From contig CALEMO010000333.1 in the NCBI GenBank assembly GCA_937910825.1, positions 1 to 9,211 on the forward strand: 9,211 bases of DNA, read 5' to 3'. The position numbers were made by a program, and so were the translations under genes. This stretch comes from an uncultured Solirubrobacterales bacterium (GTDB taxonomy: Bacteria; Actinomycetota; Thermoleophilia; Solirubrobacterales; 70-9). The notes beneath the pieces were generated by a model. It did not search any database. It had not been told where the DNA came from and worked only from the letters and a program-made list of their open reading frames with translations. Shown here in pieces: positions 1-6,920 of this stretch; the stretch's first letter is position 1; the number at the start of each line of letters is the position of its first letter.

Positions 1-647
1 CGGCCTTCATCTCGGCCGTGCTCGGTTCGATGGTCGGGCTGGCGAGCGGCTACTACGGAGGCTGGACCGATCGCATCCTCGACGCGCTGGAGAACTGGTT
101 CCTGGTGATCCCGACTCTGCCGCTGATGATCGTGCTGGCCCGGCTGCTTGACCCCTCCCTTACCGTGCTGATCGCGGTCATCGGCTTCACTTCCTGGGCG
201 GGTACCGGTCGCATAGTCCGGGCTCAGGTGCTGACCCTGCGCGAGCGCGCCTTCGTCGAGCGCGCCCGGGCCCTCGGGGCCGGCGACTTCTACATTATTC
301 GCAAGCATGTCCTGCCCAATACTCTGCCGCTGATCTTTGCCAACACAGTGCTGATCATCGCCGTGGCGATCCTCTCCGAGGCGGCGCTTTCTTTCCTCGG
401 GCTGGGCGACCCGACCCGGATTTCCTGGGGCACGATGCTTGAGAACGCATTCAACTCAGGCGCGCCGAGTGCGGGTGCCTGGTGGTACGTGATCCCGCCG
501 GGGCTCTGCATCACGATGCTGGTGCTGGCGGTATCCCTGCTCGGCTTCCTGTTCGAGGAGTTCATCAACCCGCGGCTCCAGAAAGAGTCGCGTGAGGCGG
601 TCGTCCAGGAAGAAGCCGTGACCCCGCTGACCCAGAGGCAGTCATGA
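1..647 (+). CDS. dppC: Dipeptide/oligopeptide ABC transporter permease, DppC/OppC type (5' end missing)
   Basis: Inner-membrane permease subunit of a peptide-class ABC importer. The reading frame is open from base 3 with no start in the window, so the N-terminus (first membrane helix and the short OppC N-terminal region) lies upstream; 214 residues are visible. Hydrophobic segments can be seen at about bases 3-60, 90-150, 160-215, 320-400 and 475-560. The cytoplasmic coupling (EAA) loop is at bases 258-320 (ERARALGAG, then RKHVLPN), the site where the permease docks on the ATPase Q-loop region. It is followed by a SEAALSFLGLG stretch typical of DppC/OppC/NikC proteins. The C-terminus is a short charged tail after an EEFINPRL motif common in this family. 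Its stop overlaps the next gene's start as ATGA. The family is certain; the exact substrate (dipeptide, oligopeptide, nickel, glutathione) cannot be read from the permease. Peptidase genes downstream favour peptides. Confidence 0.93.
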   Translation, partial: AFISAVLGSMVGLASGYYGGWTDRILDALENWFLVIPTLPLMIVLARLLDPSLTVLIAVIGFTSWAGTGRIVRAQVLTLRERAFVERARALGAGDFYIIRKHVLPNTLPLIFANTVLIIAVAILSEAALSFLGLGDPTRISWGTMLENAFNSGAPSAGAWWYVIPPGLCITMLVLAVSLLGFLFEEFINPRLQKESREAVVQEEAVTPLTQRQS

Positions 648-1651
648 AAAACGTTCTCGAAGTTGAGGGCCTTCGGGTCGAATACCGCGGCCGGTCGATT
701 GTTGACGGCGTCGGCTTCAGCCTGAAGCCTGGCGAGTCGCTCGGGCTGGCCGGCGAGTCCGGCTGTGGCAAGACAACGACCGCCCTGGCACTTATGAAGT
801 TGCTGCCGGACGGGCTCTCCCAGAAGGGCTCGATCGAACTGACGCCGGAAGGCGCCGAGGAGCCGATCAGGATCGGCAAGCGGACCGAGGCCGGCATGCA
901 GGTGGTGCGCTGGCGTCACATCTCGCTGGTCTTCCAGGGCGCGATGAACTCGCTCGACCCGGTGAAGAAGATCGACCTCCAGATCGACGAAGTGATCCGG
1001 CTGCATGAGAAGGGTTGCTCCAGCAAAGAGGTCAAGGAACGCATCGCGGACCTGCTGACCACAGTCGGGCTGACCCCGAAGCTGGGCTCGCGCTATCCGC
1101 ATCAGCTCTCCGGCGGCCAGCGCCAGCGGGTGATGATCGCCCTGGCCCTCGCCTGCCGGCCCTCGGTCGTAATCGCCGACGAGCCGACCACCGCACTCGA
1201 CGTGGTCATGCAGGCTCAGGTACTTGAGTTGCTGGAGCAGCTGCGCCGGGATCTCGGTCTGGCGATGATCCTGATCTCACACGACCTCGCGGTCCTGGTC
1301 GAAACCTGCGACCGGATCGCGGTGATGTATGCCGGCCGGATCGTGGAGACGGGCACGATCGAGGACGTCTTCACGAATCCGCAGCACCCCTATACGAAGC
1401 GCCTGCTCGACTCGCTGCCGGTAATCGGCGGAACCCGCGGGCTGGCGCCACCGATTCCAGGCGGGCCTCCGGATCCCGGCAATCCCCCGGAGGGCTGTGC
1501 ATTCGGTCCGCGCTGTCCTTACGCCACTGAACGCTGTCTGACCGTGCCGGAGTTGCGTGAAGTCGGCAGCGGTCACGCTGCTGCCTGCCACTTCTCTCCC
1601 TGGTCCAGTTGGCCCGAGGTTGAAGCGGCCGGACTGGGGGTGCGCAAGTGA
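644..1651 (+). CDS. dppD: Peptide ABC transporter ATP-binding protein, DppD/OppD type
   Basis: One of two cytoplasmic ATPases powering the importer; 335 residues, normal for the family. Visible motifs are Walker A GESGCGKT (37-44), Q-loop Gln98, signature LSGGQRQR (155-162), Walker B ending ADEPTTALD (178-186, catalytic Glu180) and the H-loop His213 in ISHD. The C-terminal oligopeptide-transporter extension (about 235-317) begins with the NPQHPYT motif. It carries four cysteines (C285, C291, C298, C315) in the C-x5-C-x6-C-x16-C pattern that in related Dpp ATPases can hold a 4Fe-4S cluster; that role is inferred here. The ATG start overlaps the permease stop by 4 bases, and its own TGA overlaps the next start as GTGA. 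All catalytic residues are intact, so this site should be ATPase-active. Confidence 0.95.
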   Translation: MKNVLEVEGLRVEYRGRSIVDGVGFSLKPGESLGLAGESGCGKTTTALALMKLLPDGLSQKGSIELTPEGAEEPIRIGKRTEAGMQVVRWRHISLVFQGAMNSLDPVKKIDLQIDEVIRLHEKGCSSKEVKERIADLLTTVGLTPKLGSRYPHQLSGGQRQRVMIALALACRPSVVIADEPTTALDVVMQAQVLELLEQLRRDLGLAMILISHDLAVLVETCDRIAVMYAGRIVETGTIEDVFTNPQHPYTKRLLDSLPVIGGTRGLAPPIPGGPPDPGNPPEGCAFGPRCPYATERCLTVPELREVGSGHAAACHFSPWSSWPEVEAAGLGVRK

Positions 1652-2664
1652 GCGATGCCCTGATGGAAGTGAATGACCTTGCCGTCACCTTCGGCACCCG
1701 ACGAAAGCAGTCCCGGGCGCTCGACGGGGTATCACTCGAGTGGAGGCGCGGCGAGGTACTCGGCATCGTCGGCGAATCCGGATGCGGAAAGTCGACCCTC
1801 GCCCGGGCGATGCTCGGGCTTCAGGAGACATCGGCCGGCGAGGTCGTGCTGGACGGTCACGACGCCAGCGGGCGCTCCGAAAAGCGCGAACTGCGCCGCC
1901 GGATTCAGATGATCTTTCAGGATCCTTACCAGACCCTGAATCCGCGACAGCGCGCGTCGGCCATCGTCGCCGAGCCGCTCGTCGTCCAGGGGGTCGATAA
2001 GTCCCTTCACCAGGAACGCATCATAAAGTCGCTCGAGGATGTCGGACTCGATCCGGCCACTTACCTCGATCGCTACCCACATCAGCTCTCGGGAGGTCAA
2101 CGCCAGCGGGTAGCGATCGCGGCGGCACTGGTGCTCGAACCTGAAGGCCTGATCTGCGACGAGCCGGTTTCGATGCTCGACGCCTCGGTCCGCTCGCAGA
2201 TCCTGACCGTGCTGATGGACTTGCAGAAGAGCCGCAACCTTGCCCTGATCTTCATCACCCACGACCTCAGTCTTGCCTGGTCGCTCTGTGACCGGATCGC
2301 GGTCATGTATCTCGGCCGGGTGGTCGAGGCAGGCACGGCCGTCGATGTGATCGAGAAGCCGAAGCATCCCTACACGGCGGCCCTCGTTGCCGCGGTTCCG
2401 GTTCCTGCCGTCGGCATGGGGACGGCTCGCGCCCTGCTCAAGGGCGAGCTTCCCGACGCCACCGACCTGCCGGCCGGCTGCCGCTTCAACCCGCGCTGCC
2501 CGAAGGTCTTCGATGGCTGCGAGAAGGTGGATCCGGTATTGACAGATGTCGCGGCCCGCGGCCAGAGGGCTGCCTGCCTGCTCTACTCGGGCGCTGACCC
2601 ATCCGGCCGGGTCACAGTACCCCCACAGACTGTGCCGGAAGACTCGGGCGTTCTCGATGCCTGA
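1648..2664 (+). CDS. dppF: Peptide ABC transporter ATP-binding protein, DppF/OppF type
   Basis: Second ATPase of the importer, expected to pair with the DppD-type subunit beneath the permease dimer; 338 residues. Motifs: Walker A GESGCGKS (42-49), Q-loop Gln91 in IFQDPYQTLNPR, signature LSGGQRQR (147-154), Walker B ending CDEPVSMLDAS (170-180, catalytic Glu172) and H-loop His205. The IFQDPY-x-LNPR string and EPVS Walker B mark the F-type rather than the D-type subunit. A C-terminal HPYT motif (240-243) and cysteines C278, C284, C291 and C310 repeat the four-Cys pattern of its partner. I chose the GTG at 1648 because it gives the 4-base GTGA overlap and leaves a normal short N-terminus; an ATG at 1663 is an alternative five codons later. 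Both ATPase subunits look catalytically competent. Confidence 0.95.
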   Translation: MSDALMEVNDLAVTFGTRRKQSRALDGVSLEWRRGEVLGIVGESGCGKSTLARAMLGLQETSAGEVVLDGHDASGRSEKRELRRRIQMIFQDPYQTLNPRQRASAIVAEPLVVQGVDKSLHQERIIKSLEDVGLDPATYLDRYPHQLSGGQRQRVAIAAALVLEPEGLICDEPVSMLDASVRSQILTVLMDLQKSRNLALIFITHDLSLAWSLCDRIAVMYLGRVVEAGTAVDVIEKPKHPYTAALVAAVPVPAVGMGTARALLKGELPDATDLPAGCRFNPRCPKVFDGCEKVDPVLTDVAARGQRAACLLYSGADPSGRVTVPPQTVPEDSGVLDA

Positions 2665-3628
2665 ACCCCGCTGGCGCGACCTGGCCGGCCCGGTTGGCTC
2701 GCTGCCGACCGGCCCCGGAAACCGGATTACCGACGTGCCCGGAGTGCTGGTCGGGCACTCTCAGGCAGCCAGCGGTGAGAAGAGCGGCGTGACGATCGTC
2801 TCACCTCCTGAAGTTCCTGCGCCGGCCGCTGTGACCACAGTCAACGGGGTCGGTGAGCTGACCGGAAACCTGGAGATCAACGAGCGCGGCGTGATGGAGA
2901 CCGCGGTCCACCTCTGCGGTTCGCATGCGATCGGCACCGTGCTGCAGGCGGCGATCGTCGCCTCTGGCCGCGGCCCGGAGAAAATCGTGCTGCCGGTGGT
3001 CGGCGAATGCGACGACGGCGAGATGGCCGACTCTCGCACCGTCACCGCTGAGGACGTCACCCGGGCCAGAGAAAGCCTCGGGTTCAAGGTGGCCGAAGGA
3101 ACGGTCGGGGCCGGTACGGGGATGACCTGCTTCGACTTCCCCGGTGGCATCGGCACCGCCTCCCGCACAGTCGGTAGGCATACGGTCGGTGTGCTGCTGC
3201 TCTGTAATTTCGGGGACCGCGAATACCTCGACTTACTCGGTCACCGGCTCGACCCGGCGGTGCGCAAGGCCGATTCCCACGGCTCCTGCATCGCCGTCTG
3301 CGCCACCGACGCACCGCTTTCGGTCAGCCAGCTCCGGCGGCTGTCGCTGCGCCCTCAGCTCGGGCTGGCACGGGCAGGTTCCTACGGCTCAGAGGGATCC
3401 GGTGAGATCGGCATCGCTTTCGCGGTCGCCGGTAGCGAGGGAATTTCCAATTCCGCGCTGAATCCGTATCTGGCCGCCGCCTGGGAGGCGGGCCACGAGG
3501 CGGTCTACAACTGCCTGGTCGCCGCCCGCCCGTCCCAGCGCCTTGACGGCAGCATGCAGGATGCCTTTCCGCTCGATCTGCTGCGCCGTCTGGCAGAGCG
3601 CCGTGGGGCAGCGGGAGAGGTCACTTAG
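2657..3628 (+). CDS. P1-family (S58) self-processing aminopeptidase, DmpA-like
   Basis: Probable cytoplasmic N-terminal-nucleophile hydrolase of the DmpA/BapA family, which cleaves itself before a serine and then removes N-terminal amino acids (L-, D-amide/ester or beta-amino acids, depending on member). The 323-residue product has the family's N-terminal ITDVPGVLVGH block (24-34), a NGVGELTG block (63-70), Asn184 in the LLCNFGDR strand, the probable self-cleavage site Gly209|Ser210 just before a CATDAPL strand, and a Ser248-Gly249-Glu250 triplet. Recalled DmpA residues Asn218, Ser250, Ser288 and Glu290 map onto Asn184, Ser210, Ser248 and Glu250. The DmpA oxyanion Tyr position appears to be Asp119 (ECDDG), and the usual Leu-Asn-Asp after it is absent. 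I chose the ATG at 2657, overlapping the dppF stop by 8 bases. The frame is open further upstream (to 2546), but that part reads as a shadow of dppF. Substrate stereochemistry is unknown. Confidence 0.88.
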   Translation: MPEPRWRDLAGPVGSLPTGPGNRITDVPGVLVGHSQAASGEKSGVTIVSPPEVPAPAAVTTVNGVGELTGNLEINERGVMETAVHLCGSHAIGTVLQAAIVASGRGPEKIVLPVVGECDDGEMADSRTVTAEDVTRARESLGFKVAEGTVGAGTGMTCFDFPGGIGTASRTVGRHTVGVLLLCNFGDREYLDLLGHRLDPAVRKADSHGSCIAVCATDAPLSVSQLRRLSLRPQLGLARAGSYGSEGSGEIGIAFAVAGSEGISNSALNPYLAAAWEAGHEAVYNCLVAARPSQRLDGSMQDAFPLDLLRRLAERRGAAGEVT

Positions 3629-4983
3629 TGGATGCGGCAGCCGGCCGGACCGAAAGCGATGCTCCAGGCCAGCCGGTCCTGGGCAGCCTCGAAGCCGAGG
3701 TCGTCGGCCTGGCCCGGGACCTGATCCGGATGGACACTTCGAATCCCCCCGGCAACGAGACCCCGGCGGCGGAGTTCCTGGCCGGCTACCTGCGCGAGGC
3801 GGGCATCGAGGTCGAGCTGACCGGAACCGATCCGGCCCGACTGAACCTGATCGCCAGGATTCCGGGGACTGGCGAAGGTCCCTCGCTGATGCTGATGGCC
3901 CATACAGACGTGGTTCCGGCCCCGCCGACCAACTGGACCGTGCCGCCCTTCGATGCGACCCTGCGCGACGGCTATCTGATCGGCCGCGGAGCTGTTGACA
4001 TGAAGAACGAACTCGCCGCCCGGGCGGTTGCGATGGCGAACTTCGCCCGCAGCGGCGTCCGGCCGCGCGGCGATCTCGTACTGGTCGCAGAATCCGACGA
4101 GGAGCGCAATACCGCCGATGTCGGTATGTCCTGGCTGGTCCGCGAAAGGCCTGACCTGAAATGCGACTTTGCCCTGAACGAAGGCGGCGGGCAGCTGCTT
4201 GAGCTGGCCAACGGGCGGCAGGTGATGACCGTATCGGTGGGGGAGAAGAAGGTGACTTCGCTTCGGGTAAGGATCAAGGGCGTCTCCGCCCACGCCTCGG
4301 TGCCCGATCGCGAGAACAACACATTGCTCTCGGTTTCAAAGGCGATACAGAACCTCAACTCGCATGACTTCGAGCTCCAGGTTTCGGATTCGGTGCGGGC
4401 CTCGCTGGACGCGATCGGCGCCCCGCCGGGCGAGGACTCGCAGCGCCTGGCATGGATGGCTGCCCAGCACCCGGTGCTCGCCGACCTGCTGCCGGTGATG
4501 ACCCGGATGACGATCACCCCGACCGGACTGGCCACCTTCGAGCCGAGCAATGTGATTCCGCCATTCGCCGACATCACCTGCGACTGCCGGGCGCTGCCGG
4601 GTCAGAGCGAGGACGAGGTCCGGCGGCACCTGGCCGAAGCGATCGGTGAAGGCATCGACTACGAGGTCGAGTTCCTCGAACCACTCGAGGGCGGTTACGA
4701 ATCACCGACCGAAACCGGTCTGTGGGCGATCTGCGAGGACTACCTGGAAGAGCGCTGCCCGGGCGCGACCCTGCTGCCAATGATCACTCCGGGATTCACC
4801 GACTCCCACTGGGTAAGGCAGGCATTCGGCACTGTCGCCTATGGCATGGCTCCGGTGATCGCGACGGACGTGAATATCTACCTCGACTCGATGCACGGCG
4901 CCGACGAGCGGCTGATGGTCGCCGACCTCGTCGACATGGCCGAATTCCATCTGTTCGTTCTGAACCGATTCGCAGCCGCCTGA
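3628..4983 (+). CDS. M20-family zinc metallopeptidase (ArgE/DapE/Acy1/CPG2 superfamily)
   Basis: Cytoplasmic di-metal amidohydrolase/peptidase acting on acylated amino acids or short peptides; 451 residues, usual size for M20A. Expected residues are present: His92 and Asp94 in MAHTDVVP, bridging Asp124 in GRGAVDMKNE, general base Glu158 and metal ligand Glu159 in AESDEER, a further ligand Glu185 in LNEGGG, and the last His423 in SMHGADER. The inserted lid/dimerisation domain runs from about 207 to 325 and has the conserved GVSAHASVPDRENN segment (His222). The GTG start at 3628 uses the last base of the previous TAG stop (TAGTG), and GGAGAGG lies 7 bases before it. No signal peptide is seen. 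Context suggests it works after the transporter together with the P1 peptidase. Family is certain; whether it is a dipeptidase, aminoacylase or deacetylase cannot be told. Confidence 0.92.
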   Translation: MDAAAGRTESDAPGQPVLGSLEAEVVGLARDLIRMDTSNPPGNETPAAEFLAGYLREAGIEVELTGTDPARLNLIARIPGTGEGPSLMLMAHTDVVPAPPTNWTVPPFDATLRDGYLIGRGAVDMKNELAARAVAMANFARSGVRPRGDLVLVAESDEERNTADVGMSWLVRERPDLKCDFALNEGGGQLLELANGRQVMTVSVGEKKVTSLRVRIKGVSAHASVPDRENNTLLSVSKAIQNLNSHDFELQVSDSVRASLDAIGAPPGEDSQRLAWMAAQHPVLADLLPVMTRMTITPTGLATFEPSNVIPPFADITCDCRALPGQSEDEVRRHLAEAIGEGIDYEVEFLEPLEGGYESPTETGLWAICEDYLEERCPGATLLPMITPGFTDSHWVRQAFGTVAYGMAPVIATDVNIYLDSMHGADERLMVADLVDMAEFHLFVLNRFAAA

Positions 4984-5007
4984 TTCGGCGGTCGTGAAAT
5001 AGGGTTG

Positions 5008-5031
5008 CCTTTCGGAAATCCGGGCGAAAGG
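5008..5031 (+). promoter_or_regulatory. Hairpin overlapping the SDR gene's ribosome binding site
   Basis: CCTTTCG (5008-5014) and CGAAAGG (5025-5031) are exact reverse complements, giving a 7-bp stem with a 10-base loop in the 57-base gap after the M20 gene. The right arm contains most of the AAAGGGG ribosome binding site (5027-5033) of the downstream reductase, so the folded form would hide it. It could also help end the peptidase operon, but there is no T-tract. A smaller CGG/CCG pairing (5013-5015 with 5020-5022) competes. The base pairing is seen; the role is inferred. Confidence 0.4.
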
Positions 5032-5040
5032 GGCTTTGTG

Positions 5041-6012
5041 GTGGCATTGGTAAAAAGAAGGGCGGCGGATCTGGTGGACACGGCGCTAGACCTCGGGATT
5101 GTCCCCGGATTCAGTGCGATCGGCTACCGCACACGCAAGCGGCTCTTTTCCTGGGATGCCGAGAGACTCGAAGGTCGCTCGGTCATGGTCACAGGAGCCA
5201 ACGCCGGCATCGGCAAGTCGATCGCCCTTGAGTTGAGCCGCCGTGGCGCCAAAGTCCACATGGTTTGTCGCAATCCCGACAAGGGTGAGGCTGCCAGGGA
5301 GGAGATCGCGCTGGAGAGCGGCGTCGATCCGCATCTCCACATCTGTGACCTCTCCAGCCTTGCCTCGGTCCGTGACTTCGCGACGGCATTCGCTGCCGGG
5401 GACCAGGCCCTTGATGTCCTGATCAACAATGCGGGCGTCATGCCACCTGAGCACCAGAAGACCGACGAGGGCTTCGAGCTGATCTTCGCGACTAACGTTC
5501 TCGGTCCTTTCCTGCTGACTGAGCTGCTGCTGCCGAAGCTCCGCCAGAGCGAAAACGGCCGCGTGGTGATGATGTCCTCGGGAGGCATGTATTCCAGTGA
5601 TTTCAAGCTCGACGATCCCGAACTCGAGAAGCGCGACTACGACCCGCCGAGGTTCTACGCCCAGAGCAAGCGGGCCGAAGTAATGCTGGCCGACGAATGG
5701 CAGGACCGCGAGGCCGGGGGTGGGGTGGCCTTCTGCTCCATGCATCCCGGATGGGCCAATACGGACGGGGTCAGCGATGCCCTGCCAGCCTTCAACAAAG
5801 TGATGGGTCCGATCTTGAGGACCGGTGCGGAAGGAGGGGAGACCGCGGTCTGGCTGAGCGGCGCCTCACCCGATGAAGCTCCTGGTGGCGAGTTCTACAT
5901 GGATCGCAAGCCTCGCCCCAAGCACCGTATTCCCGGAACCAGGGAGTCGGCCGAGGACCGCAGGCGGCTCTTCGAGCTCTGCGAAAGCCTCACTTCCGCC
6001 GCTCCCGATTGA
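5041..6012 (+). CDS. NAD(P)-dependent short-chain dehydrogenase/reductase, DHRS12/retinol-dehydrogenase-like
   Basis: Cytoplasmic oxidoreductase with a Rossmann fold; 323 residues from the chosen start. Motifs: cofactor loop TGANAGIG (51-58), Arg77 in the VCRNPDKG stretch after the second strand (favours NADP(H)), NNAG (129-132), Asn152 in the NVLGPF helix, Ser179/Ser180 and Tyr206-x3-Lys210 (YAQSK). The long Ser-to-Tyr spacing, the CRNPDKGE motif and the 45-residue N-terminal lead resemble DHRS12 and retinol-dehydrogenase-type SDRs. The real substrate is unknown. I prefer GTG 5041 because AAAGGGG sits 7 bases upstream; GTG 5038 (4-base spacing) and TTG 5005 are possible but worse. It has its own upstream gap and a further 116-base gap after it, so it may be a single-gene unit or a tail of the peptidase operon. 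No link to either neighbour's pathway can be shown. Confidence 0.88.
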   Translation: MALVKRRAADLVDTALDLGIVPGFSAIGYRTRKRLFSWDAERLEGRSVMVTGANAGIGKSIALELSRRGAKVHMVCRNPDKGEAAREEIALESGVDPHLHICDLSSLASVRDFATAFAAGDQALDVLINNAGVMPPEHQKTDEGFELIFATNVLGPFLLTELLLPKLRQSENGRVVMMSSGGMYSSDFKLDDPELEKRDYDPPRFYAQSKRAEVMLADEWQDREAGGGVAFCSMHPGWANTDGVSDALPAFNKVMGPILRTGAEGGETAVWLSGASPDEAPGGEFYMDRKPRPKHRIPGTRESAEDRRRLFELCESLTSAAPD

Positions 6013-6024
6013 CTTGTCAGTCAA
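6009..6024. promoter_or_regulatory. 16-base hyphenated palindrome before etfB, candidate operator
   Basis: TTGACT (6009-6014) and AGTCAA (6019-6024) are perfect inverted arms around a 4-base centre, in the size range bound by TetR- or GntR-type dimers. It overlaps the stop codon of the reductase and begins the 116-base gap before etfB. A TAAGAT hexamer (6042-6047) that could be a -10 box lies 17 bases downstream, which would place the palindrome over the -35 region. As RNA it would be only a 6-bp hairpin without a T-tract, so a terminator is less likely. The palindrome is seen; the regulator and its function are inferred. Confidence 0.4.
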
Positions 6025-6041
6025 CAAGGTGACGCAGTCGC

Positions 6042-6047
6042 TAAGAT
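6042..6047 (+). promoter_or_regulatory. Possible -10 box for the etf operon
   Basis: TAAGAT fits the TAnnnT pattern and lies in the only sizeable gap before etfB. The same context (GCTAAG followed by A/T and T) recurs at 7950-7957 before the ETF-QO gene. No convincing -35 box is seen at normal spacing, so this is a weak call. Confidence 0.2.
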
Positions 6048-6128
6048 TGTCTCCTGAAGAACATCTTTCGGCTCGGTGATTGGATTTGAGACGAGTCATC
6101 AAGTAACAAAGCCCTAAGGAGGCTCCCC

Positions 6129-6920
6129 TTGAAAATCTGCGTCCTGGTGAAAGAAGTGCCAGACGCCGCAGTACAAAAACGCATCGACACCGGCAGCATG
6201 CGGCTCGATCGTAGCGGCGAAAACAACCTCAATCCCTTCGATACTCACGCGATCGAAGCGGCCATGCAACTCAAGGAAGGCGGCGACCTGCAGGTAGACG
6301 AAGTAGTTGCCGTCACCATGGGTCCCGGCTCCGCACAGCGTGCCCTGCAGAAGGCCGTCGCCCTTGGCGCCGACCGGTCGGTCCACCTTTCTGACGATGC
6401 CCTGCTCGGCTCGGACGTCTGCGCCACCGGCCTCGCCCTGGCGAAGGTGCTCGAATCCGAGAGCCCGGATGTCGTCCTGCTTGGACAGCAGTCCGACGAC
6501 GGTGAGTGCTACACGATCGGAGCCGTAGTGGCCGATCACTTGAAGATGCCGTCCCTGACCCAGGTAGTGAAGATGGACGTCGAAGATGGCAAGCTCCGCT
6601 GTGAGCGTCAGGCCGAGTACGGATACGACACGGTCGCACTGACCCTGCCGGCCGTCATCTCGGTAGGTGACGCGATCAATGAGCCGCGATACCCCAGCCT
6701 CAAGGCGATCATGGGCGCGAAGAAGAAGCCGCTCGATACCAAGTCCACAGGTGATGTCGGTATTGACGCCGGTCAGGTAGGAGAAGCCGGGTCCCAGACC
6801 ACGGTAATCGCCCTGAATCCGCCGCCCCCCAAAGAGGCAGGCGAGATCATCGAAGACGAAGACACCGCCGAGACGGTCGAAAAGATCGTTGCTTGGCTCG
6901 ACGAAAGGAAGCTGATCTGA
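6129..6920 (+). CDS. etfB: Electron transfer flavoprotein beta subunit
   Basis: Small subunit of the soluble heterodimeric ETF that takes electrons from acyl-CoA and related dehydrogenases. It usually holds a structural AMP and the dehydrogenase-docking loop. The 263-residue product begins MKICVLVKEVPD, as in the family, and has the NPFDTHAIEAA block (35-45), the nucleotide-binding segment at about 119-131 and the YDTVALTLPAVISV strand (166-179). The docking loop NEPRYPSLKAIMGAKKK (184-200) contains the conserved Leu191 position used to contact partner dehydrogenases. The start is TTG at 6129, supported by a perfect AAGGAGG (6116-6122) with a 6-base spacer and by the natural N-terminus. The sequence resembles canonical (non-bifurcating, human/actinobacterial-like) EtfB. 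The stop shares one base with the etfA start (TGATG). Confidence 0.96.
   Translation: MKICVLVKEVPDAAVQKRIDTGSMRLDRSGENNLNPFDTHAIEAAMQLKEGGDLQVDEVVAVTMGPGSAQRALQKAVALGADRSVHLSDDALLGSDVCATGLALAKVLESESPDVVLLGQQSDDGECYTIGAVVADHLKMPSLTQVVKMDVEDGKLRCERQAEYGYDTVALTLPAVISVGDAINEPRYPSLKAIMGAKKKPLDTKSTGDVGIDAGQVGEAGSQTTVIALNPPPPKEAGEIIEDEDTAETVEKIVAWLDERKLI

Noticed and set aside
290..1102. A 270-codon open frame on the - strand across dppC and dppD
   Set aside because: It spans the boundary of two well-supported + strand genes, has no family resemblance and no convincing ribosome binding site; a shadow frame.
1732..2367. A 211-codon open frame on the - strand inside dppF
   Set aside because: Entirely opposite the conserved ATPase motifs of dppF; no domain recognised.
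2546..2656. Longer N-terminus for the P1 peptidase
   Set aside because: The extra 37 residues are the out-of-frame reading of the dppF C-terminus and are Arg/Pro/Ser-rich with no family match. ATG 2657 gives the natural N-terminus and a coupling overlap.
3625..4293. A 222-codon open frame on the - strand inside the M20 gene
   Set aside because: Opposite the metal-binding half of a clear M20 peptidase; composition typical of an antisense shadow.
5005..5040. TTG start at 5005 for the SDR gene
   Set aside because: No good ribosome binding site precedes it and it would translate the leader hairpin; GTG 5041 has AAAGGGG at ideal spacing.
6086..6109. TTGAGA / TAACAA as a promoter pair for etfB
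   Set aside because: The spacing is only 12 bases, too short for a normal sigma-70-type promoter.
6116..6130. Small hairpin pairing AAGG of the etfB ribosome binding site with CCTT around the TTG start
   Set aside because: Only four pairs, a mismatch and a tiny loop; too weak to call regulatory.
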